This document shows positions 31,436-35,669 of a stretch of DNA of 35,669 bases, piece after piece. The notes beneath the pieces were generated by a model. It did no database searches. It was not told the origin of the DNA and worked only from the letters and a program-made list of their open reading frames with translations. Location of the stretch: positions 1-35,669 of the forward strand of contig DCID01000034.1 of the NCBI GenBank assembly GCA_002315745.1. Direction: 5' to 3'. Source of the stretch: Bacteroidales bacterium UBA1735 (GTDB lineage: Bacteria; Bacteroidota; Bacteroidia; Bacteroidales; Paludibacteraceae). The position numbers and the translations under genes are program-made. Position 1 is the stretch's first letter, and each line of letters starts with the position of its first letter.

Positions 31436-32314
31436 CTAGTCAAAAATCAAGTATTTGCGCAAACGTGCTATATCCTCCTGCGTTAACTGTGGAATAGCCG
31501 ATAATTCGTCTATACTGTGTATCTGAAATTGCATTCGACGATACTTGTATATGGCTTGCGCCTGCTCAAAGCGCAAGTATGGATGGGAGGCTAATGTATT
31601 GACCGAACAGTGGTTAACGGCGATCTTACGAACCAACGTAGTGTCCGCCGTGAGATGCGGTATGATCGTATCCCAACCTGCTCGCTCTGTATGCGGAATC
31701 TCACGAACTTGATTCACATCTACATAACCACCTAACTGTTCACGATACCGAACAATCTGCGTAGCTAAGTACCTACCAACCCCTCGGATATATTGCAAAT
31801 CAGCCGTGTCGGTCGTATTGAGTTCAATCATTGTGTCCCGTTTAGGATGAATATGTCTAGCACGCAGAATAGAATCATACCTAAGACTATCCGTAACATG
31901 TTTGGTACTATCACGTACCCAGCGAAGGTGTCTTATACTATCCCGTCGATGCACCCATTCGCTACTATCTATACGGATATAGGGTACTAATCGTTGGTAA
32001 GCGCTATCGGTCAAACCATAGAGTGATTGAAAATCCTCCGGATGATGGTACCGTCCTCCTTTGGCTCGGTAACGCATCATGTTCCGTATCTGCCAGGGGC
32101 GCAATCCTAACTGCAAGAGGGATGCACTATCAGCAGTGTTCGGATCAAAATAATGTAAACAAATAGAAGGCGCTGATTCCGTTACACTATCCTTAGAAGG
32201 TTCATCAGGCATCGAGCCCTGCCGTACACGATCGACCATCACTAAACATACCTTAACGGCGACGATCATCACCACTAAGATACCTACTCCTATCCATTGT
32301 CGTTTAGTTAACAT
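31436..32314 (-). CDS. ComEA-like helix-hairpin-helix protein
   Basis: The start is placed at ATG 32314 (MLTKRQWIGVGILVVMIVAV), inside the last codons of xseA (11-bp overlap); upstream extension is only xseA sequence. The 292-residue protein has an N-terminal membrane anchor and three HhH-type repeats: FDPNTADSASLLQLGLRPWQ, IELNTTDTADLQYIRGVGRY and IAVNHCSVNTLASHPYLRF, each followed by a short helix and a YR-containing segment. Anchored HhH proteins of this kind resemble ComEA, which binds incoming double-stranded DNA in the periplasm. A DNA-uptake role is inferred from the family and from comEC in the same window. Confidence 0.88.
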   Translation of the reverse strand: MLTKRQWIGVGILVVMIVAVKVCLVMVDRVRQGSMPDEPSKDSVTESAPSICLHYFDPNTADSASLLQLGLRPWQIRNMMRYRAKGGRYHHPEDFQSLYGLTDSAYQRLVPYIRIDSSEWVHRRDSIRHLRWVRDSTKHVTDSLRYDSILRARHIHPKRDTMIELNTTDTADLQYIRGVGRYLATQIVRYREQLGGYVDVNQVREIPHTERAGWDTIIPHLTADTTLVRKIAVNHCSVNTLASHPYLRFEQAQAIYKYRRMQFQIHSIDELSAIPQLTQEDIARLRKYLIFD

Positions 32315-33389
32315 AGTGTAGTTCGCCTTGTTCCAATTTAACCACCACCTCATCGCCCGGCTTCACATCTTGTGCATGGCGCAAGACCTTACCATTACAT
32401 AAAGTTAGGCTATACCCTTTTTGGAAGATACGTTGAGGGGAATAGAGTTGAATCGTTTGTGCTAATAGTTCTATCCGATGCCGACGAATCAATATCTGTC
32501 GTTCTGCCGTTTGACGCAATCGTCTGCGCCAATCCGTCAATCGCTGTAATTCGTTCACACGTCCTTCTACAAACCACTGTGCCACCGCTGTAGGGGTCTT
32601 GAGAGCCATGAACGCTACCATATCTAATATACTGATATCCTTCGTGTGACCTATACCCGTCACGATGGGTAATGGGAATTGCGCACAGTGATTGCATAAA
32701 TCGTAGTCATCGAAACAACTTAGATCCGTCGTCGCACCACCGCCACGAATGATTACCACGGCATCCCACTCTTCCTCCTCTTGCGCGATCGTATCTAACG
32801 CGCTGATGATCGATGCCGCAGCACGTTCGCCCTGCATAGTAGCAGGAAAGAGTGTGGTAGAGAATGCGAAACCACCTTGTGATAGTTGGTTCTGAAAATC
32901 TTCGTACCCAGCCGCTTTCTCCGAGGAGATGACCGCGATACGGCGCACAATAGTGGGTACTACACATTGTTTATTGAGGTCAATGACACCTTCAGATTGT
33001 AAGCGGGTTATCGTTTGTTGCCGCTGCTTGGCTAAGTCGCCTATCGTGTAGGAAGGATCGATGTTAATGATGGTCGCACTCAGTCCATAGACAGCATGAA
33101 AGTCCACCGTCACCTCCACCAAAACCTGCATACCTACTTGAAGACACGAACCAGTCTCTTGCTCGAAATAGGGTCGCAGCATACCCCACACGTTCGACCA
33201 ACATGTCGCACGCATCTTAGCCGCTAAGATCCCCTTCTCACTCTTTTCTATCAGATCCAAATAGGCATGACCACCCCGTTCCGAGATAGAGGCAATCTCG
33301 GCACACACCCAGTAACTGTCATCTAACTCTAACGCCATGGCCTCACCGACCATGGCGCAGAGTTGTGATAATGGCAGATGATTGTCCAT
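32304..33389 (-). CDS. xseA: Exodeoxyribonuclease VII large subunit
   Basis: XseA is the catalytic subunit of exonuclease VII, which degrades single-stranded DNA. The 361-residue protein has an N-terminal OB domain (LDDSYWVCAEIASISERGGH, LIEKSEKGILAAKMRAT) and the catalytic core with IAVISSEKAAGYEDF, VVIIRGGGATTDLSCFDDYD and the TGIGHTKDISILDMVAFMAL segment (conserved GHxxD and the following). The C-terminal coiled coil, long in E. coli (456 residues in total), is much reduced here. No xseB-like small-subunit gene follows; the ComEA-like gene overlaps instead. A short XseA is common in Bacteroidota as far as I know. Confidence 0.93.
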   Translation of the reverse strand: MDNHLPLSQLCAMVGEAMALELDDSYWVCAEIASISERGGHAYLDLIEKSEKGILAAKMRATCWSNVWGMLRPYFEQETGSCLQVGMQVLVEVTVDFHAVYGLSATIINIDPSYTIGDLAKQRQQTITRLQSEGVIDLNKQCVVPTIVRRIAVISSEKAAGYEDFQNQLSQGGFAFSTTLFPATMQGERAAASIISALDTIAQEEEEWDAVVIIRGGGATTDLSCFDDYDLCNHCAQFPLPIVTGIGHTKDISILDMVAFMALKTPTAVAQWFVEGRVNELQRLTDWRRRLRQTAERQILIRRHRIELLAQTIQLYSPQRIFQKGYSLTLCNGKVLRHAQDVKPGDEVVVKLEQGELHYVN

Positions 33390-33403
33390 CTGTACGTATC
33401 TAT

Positions 33404-33934
33404 TTAGAAGCAGTAACGAACAGATGCTGCCAACTTCCAGTCGAAGAAACTATAATTATAGGAGACATCCCTATAATTGCCAAACCATAAACCATAACCA
33501 GGACGGAAATCAATACCTACGGTCACAGGTGCATTGGCGATTTTGTATTCAACACCTGCTAAAGCATTGATACCAAACTTACCATCTACATGACCTCTTC
33601 TGTCTTTGAGCCCATTCATCATACCAAGGTTCACACCACCACCTGCAAACCATGAGAAACCTTTAGCAATATCACCCTGGTAAACGAGGTTAGGATTGGC
33701 TGTAAAATCCCACGCGCTAAATCCACTATAATAGCCTCCCTGAACAAATCCAGAGGCAAACACACCTACTGCCAAATCGGCTTGGAGAGCCAAATTGGGG
33801 TTGCTAAAAATAAAACCTTTGTAACTAACACCATTAAGACCACCGACTTCTGCACCGATGCTGTGTTTGTACTCTGCAGCATTCAGGCTTGCTAAGCAAA
33901 GCACAGATGCTAAAACGACGTAAAATTTTTTCAT
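33404..33934 (-). CDS. Small outer membrane beta-barrel protein
   Basis: The 176-residue protein has a signal peptide (MKKFYVVLASVLCLASLNAA) and a glycine/aromatic-rich series of short alternating strands (SIGAEVGGLNGVSYKGF, GFVQGGYYSGF, GINALAGVEYKI, VTVGIDFRPGYGLWFG), ending in WKLAASVRYCF with a C-terminal Phe, the hallmark of outer membrane barrels. About eight strands could be accommodated. Function unknown. It is the middle gene of a minus-strand run and has 31 bp of A/T-rich spacer upstream, without a good promoter motif. Confidence 0.88.
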   Translation of the reverse strand: MKKFYVVLASVLCLASLNAAEYKHSIGAEVGGLNGVSYKGFIFSNPNLALQADLAVGVFASGFVQGGYYSGFSAWDFTANPNLVYQGDIAKGFSWFAGGGVNLGMMNGLKDRRGHVDGKFGINALAGVEYKIANAPVTVGIDFRPGYGLWFGNYRDVSYNYSFFDWKLAASVRYCF

Positions 33935-33965
33935 TGTTTTGTAAAAAAATTAAATTGTTAAACAT

Positions 33966-34334
33966 TTATTTGAAGCCGAATACAAAGTATACGGCCATTA
34001 TTAAGCATAATCCAGCGACAATATGGTTCCACCGCACTTGCATGTGAAAGGCTATCACGGAGAACACCACAAACACCACCAGCGTGATCACCTCCTGTAT
34101 CACCTTCAACTGCATCAAACTAAAAGGTCCGCCGTTTCCCTCAAAACCTAACCGATTAGCAGGTACTTGCAGGCAGTACTCAAAGAACGCTATCCCCCAC
34201 GATGCCACAATAATCAGCATCAACGGCCATCGTTGAAACCATTCATACTCGTTACACTTCAGATGCGCGTACCACGCCAAGGTCATAAACACATTAGCAC
34301 ATACCAATAACGCTATCGAATAGAATCCGTTCAT
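33966..34334 (-). CDS. DUF486 (DMT-like) membrane protein
   Basis: The start is set at ATG 34334, overlapping the TtcA-like gene's stop as ATGA; the open frame extends upstream only inside that gene. The 122-residue product has four membrane segments and the DUF486 motifs WYAHLKCN (N-terminal), ASWGIAFFEYCLQVPANRLGF (central, given here in part) and the VIQEVITLVVFVVFSV helix. DUF486 belongs to the small multidrug/DMT-like transporter group; no substrate is known. Translational coupling to ttcA is likely but does not imply a shared pathway. Confidence 0.9.
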   Translation of the reverse strand: MNGFYSIALLVCANVFMTLAWYAHLKCNEYEWFQRWPLMLIIVASWGIAFFEYCLQVPANRLGFEGNGGPFSLMQLKVIQEVITLVVFVVFSVIAFHMQVRWNHIVAGLCLIMAVYFVFGFK

Positions 34335-35083
34335 AAATATTGTTGTTTGATGTTCCCCATTGCTGCCCAAAGGCTATCTCTCACTTGGGGATTTAATTGC
34401 TCCAGTTCACCTAATATATCTTTTACACGCGTACGCGAGGATTCGTGCTCGAATGGACATTGCTTCACCTGCTGTCCATAGTCACTTAGTTGCGCATAAC
34501 GTGCTATCTCGCTTTCGTCAATCAGGCACAATGGCCGAATCAACGTAATCGGCATCTTATCTAATGGCAACTTAGGTGGCATCGTCGATATCGTTCCCTC
34601 ATAGATCATATTCATCAGCAGTGTCTGCAAAATATCATCCCGATGATGCCCCAATGCGATCTTGTTACATCCCAACTCCTTCGCTGCCTCAAACAGCGCC
34701 TTGCGTCTATACCACGAACATAAGAAACAGTGATTCTTATTCTCGTGCCCCTCTGGTAAGTCCTCATAATCCGTGCTACGGTGTATAAAGCGTACCTTAT
34801 ATTGCTCACAGAAGTGCTTCAGGTAATCTAAGTCCGCATGGTATCCAATCTTCTCTACCGACACATGCACCGCTACTACTTCAATCTTCGGAACATAGAT
34901 CTGCGCCTGCTGACCTAATAGTTCCACTAACGCCAACGAGTCCTTACCGCCACTCAAACCAATGAGAATGTGATCCCCATCTTCTAATAATCCATACTGC
35001 ATCGAAGCCTCTCGCATTTTCCCCCGCAAACGCAGATATAATTTCTCCCGTTCTATTTGTTCTGGCGACTTGATCATGTCCAC
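34331..35083 (-). CDS. ttcA: TtcA-like tRNA 2-thiolation PP-loop ATPase
   Basis: TtcA installs 2-thiocytidine at position 32 of tRNAs with a PP-loop ATPase and an iron-sulfur cluster. This 250-residue protein has the PP-loop SGGKDS (residues 44-49), the CxxC motif as CFLC (Cys119 and Cys122), HHRDD in the catalytic region, and a third Cys in KQCPFEHESSRTR near residue 210, which match the three cluster ligands of TtcA. TilS would lack these cysteines. It is shorter than E. coli TtcA (about 311). Start at 35083 (MDMIKSPEQ) or 35077; the leader from the promoter is very short. It heads the run ttcA, DUF486, barrel, xseA, comEA-like and is divergent from the tRNA cluster. Confidence 0.9.
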   Translation of the reverse strand: MDMIKSPEQIEREKLYLRLRGKMREASMQYGLLEDGDHILIGLSGGKDSLALVELLGQQAQIYVPKIEVVAVHVSVEKIGYHADLDYLKHFCEQYKVRFIHRSTDYEDLPEGHENKNHCFLCSWYRRKALFEAAKELGCNKIALGHHRDDILQTLLMNMIYEGTISTMPPKLPLDKMPITLIRPLCLIDESEIARYAQLSDYGQQVKQCPFEHESSRTRVKDILGELEQLNPQVRDSLWAAMGNIKQQYL

Positions 35084-35093
35084 AAAAGTGGCG

Positions 35094-35124
35094 CAAAGAT
35101 ACTATTTTTTGCGCAATTAACCAA
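35094..35124 (-). promoter_or_regulatory. ttcA promoter
   Basis: Minus-strand TATCTTTG (35101-35094) with TTG (35124-35122) and a 20-base spacer including a six-base A-tract. It is divergent from the tRNA promoter. Confidence 0.75.
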
Positions 35125-35172
35125 ACAATTTGTTAAAAATGTCATTTTTTTTGTATTTTTTTTCAAAAATAT

Positions 35173-35203
35173 TTGGTCATATCAAAAAAAAACACTACTT
35201 TTG
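35173..35203 (+). promoter_or_regulatory. tRNA-cluster promoter
   Basis: TTG (35173-35175), 20-base spacer with a nine-base A-tract, TACTTTTG (35196-35203), 37 bases before tRNA-Gly. It is the only promoter motif seen for the three tRNAs. Confidence 0.8.
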
Positions 35204-35240
35204 CACCCGCTTTTGTAAAAAAGTGTGATCTTCAACATTT

Positions 35241-35313
<73 letters not shown>

Positions 35314-35322
35314 CAAGGGAAG

Positions 35323-35347
35323 TGCAGGACGCTGTCCTGCATTTTTT
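35323..35347 (+). terminator. Intrinsic-terminator-like hairpin between tRNA genes
   Basis: TGCAGGAC (35323-35330) and GTCCTGCA (35334-35341) form a perfect 8-bp stem with a GCT loop, followed by TTTTTT (35342-35347). It sits 10 bp after tRNA-Gly and 8 bp before tRNA-Leu(CAG). Confidence 0.78.
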
Positions 35348-35354
35348 GAATAAA

Positions 35355-35436
35355 GCCCAGGTGGCGGAATTGGTAGACGCGTACGTTTCAGGTGCGTATG
35401 CCGTGAGGTGTGCAGGTTCGAGTCCTGTTCTGGGCA
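35355..35436 (+). tRNA. tRNA-Leu (anticodon CAG)
   Basis: GCCCAGG (35355-35361) pairs with TCTGGGC (35429-35435) with one G-T wobble, discriminator A. The anticodon loop TTCAGGT gives CAG at 35389-35391. A class II variable arm is present. No encoded CCA. Confidence 0.96.
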
Positions 35437-35466
35437 CAATACAGAAAGTGATCTTTAACAAAATAA

Positions 35467-35498
35467 TCAATAAACATTTTGTCAAAAATGTTTATTGA
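35467..35498 (+). other. Perfect 14-bp hairpin in the tRNA-Leu spacer
   Basis: TCAATAAACATTTT (35467-35480) and its exact complement (35485-35498) flank a GTCA loop. No T-tract follows. It may be a processing signal or a remnant of a terminator. Confidence 0.7.
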
Positions 35499-35506
35499 AG
35501 AGCGAA

Positions 35507-35559
35507 GGCATAAGTCGCCCATTGAAGACGGGGTCTTCAGTTCTTGCGACCTTATTGCC
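35507..35559 (+). other. Imperfect extended hairpin in the tRNA-Leu spacer
   Basis: GGCATAAGTCGC (35507-35518) pairs with GCGACCTTATTGCC (35546-35559) with two bulged bases, enclosing a second perfect hairpin TGAAGAC-GGG-GTCTTCA (35523-35539). The structure ends 9 bp before tRNA-Leu(GAG). Confidence 0.55.
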
Positions 35560-35568
35560 GAACGCGAA

Positions 35569-35652
35569 GCGCAGGTGGTGAAATTGGTATACACGCTACT
35601 TTGAGGGGGTAGTGGTCGCAAGATCGGGTGAGTTCGAGTCTCATCCTGCGCA
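35569..35652 (+). tRNA. tRNA-Leu (anticodon GAG)
   Basis: GCGCAGG (35569-35575) pairs with CCTGCGC (35645-35651), discriminator A. The anticodon loop TTGAGGG gives GAG, reading CUC and CUU. The long variable arm is present and CCA is not encoded. A T-run (from 35655) follows to the window end and may belong to a terminator. Confidence 0.95.
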
Positions 35653-35669
35653 CTTTTTTATTTTTTTAT

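Overview
The window looks like chromosomal DNA from a member of the order Bacteroidales (Bacteroidota). The evidence is the promoter grammar (a -7 element TAnnTTTG about 20 bp downstream of a TTG -33 element, at more than ten sites), the gene families (DUF5686 carboxypeptidase-regulatory-like protein, DUF3127, a DUF6242-like lipoprotein, Mpl, an ExbB/membrane protein/ExbD/ExbD cluster) and the rarity of clear Shine-Dalgarno sequences. I cannot name a genus. No stretch longer than about 300 bases lacks a gene.

Layout. 1-2580: an intact IS21-family insertion sequence (istA, istB); its left terminus coincides with base 1, so the left flank is not visible. 2622-12864 (+): a lipoprotein, typA, trigger factor, mpl, a dCMP deaminase, an S41 C-terminal processing protease, rpe and comEC, mostly with short gaps or overlaps. 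12963-14975 (+): an SpmA/SpmB-like nucleoside-recognition membrane protein and a TlpA-like lipoprotein. 14999-15817 (-): an MBL-fold hydrolase. 16030-18580 (+): tRNA-Ser(GGA) followed by the ExbB/ExbD energy-transduction cluster. 18577-22597 (-): metallophosphoesterase, a DUF3127 protein with an SSB-like tail, pgk and a lipoprotein. 22693-23298 (+): 5-formyl-THF cyclo-ligase. 23270-26548 (-): a secreted protein, ddl, a polyprenyl synthetase and an unknown protein, in overlapping or nearly touching order. 26689-27843 (+): a CDP-alcohol phosphatidyltransferase and a GtrA-like protein. 27824-31340 (-): a DUF5686 outer-membrane protein and a beta-barrel protein. 31436-35083 (-): ttcA-like, DUF486, beta-barrel, xseA and a ComEA-like HhH protein. 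35241-35652 (+): tRNA-Gly(GCC), tRNA-Leu(CAG), tRNA-Leu(GAG).

Functional themes: envelope biogenesis (Mpl, Ddl, polyprenyl synthetase, CDP-alcohol transferase, GtrA, DUF5686), TonB-type energy transduction, protein and ribosome homeostasis (TypA, trigger factor, CTP), DNA handling or uptake (ComEC, ComEA-like, XseA, DUF3127) and tRNA genes or modification (TtcA-like).

No obviously new defence or mobile system was seen. The most notable signals are non-coding: a uniform promoter family with a fixed 20-bp spacer and an internal A-tract; a 54-bp near-duplicate promoter block in front of two unrelated genes; tandem 6-8-base micro-repeats filling spacers between co-oriented genes; intrinsic terminators buried inside convergent coding sequences; outward and hybrid promoters at the IS ends; and structured spacers in the terminal tRNA cluster. 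All coordinates of short motifs were counted by eye.
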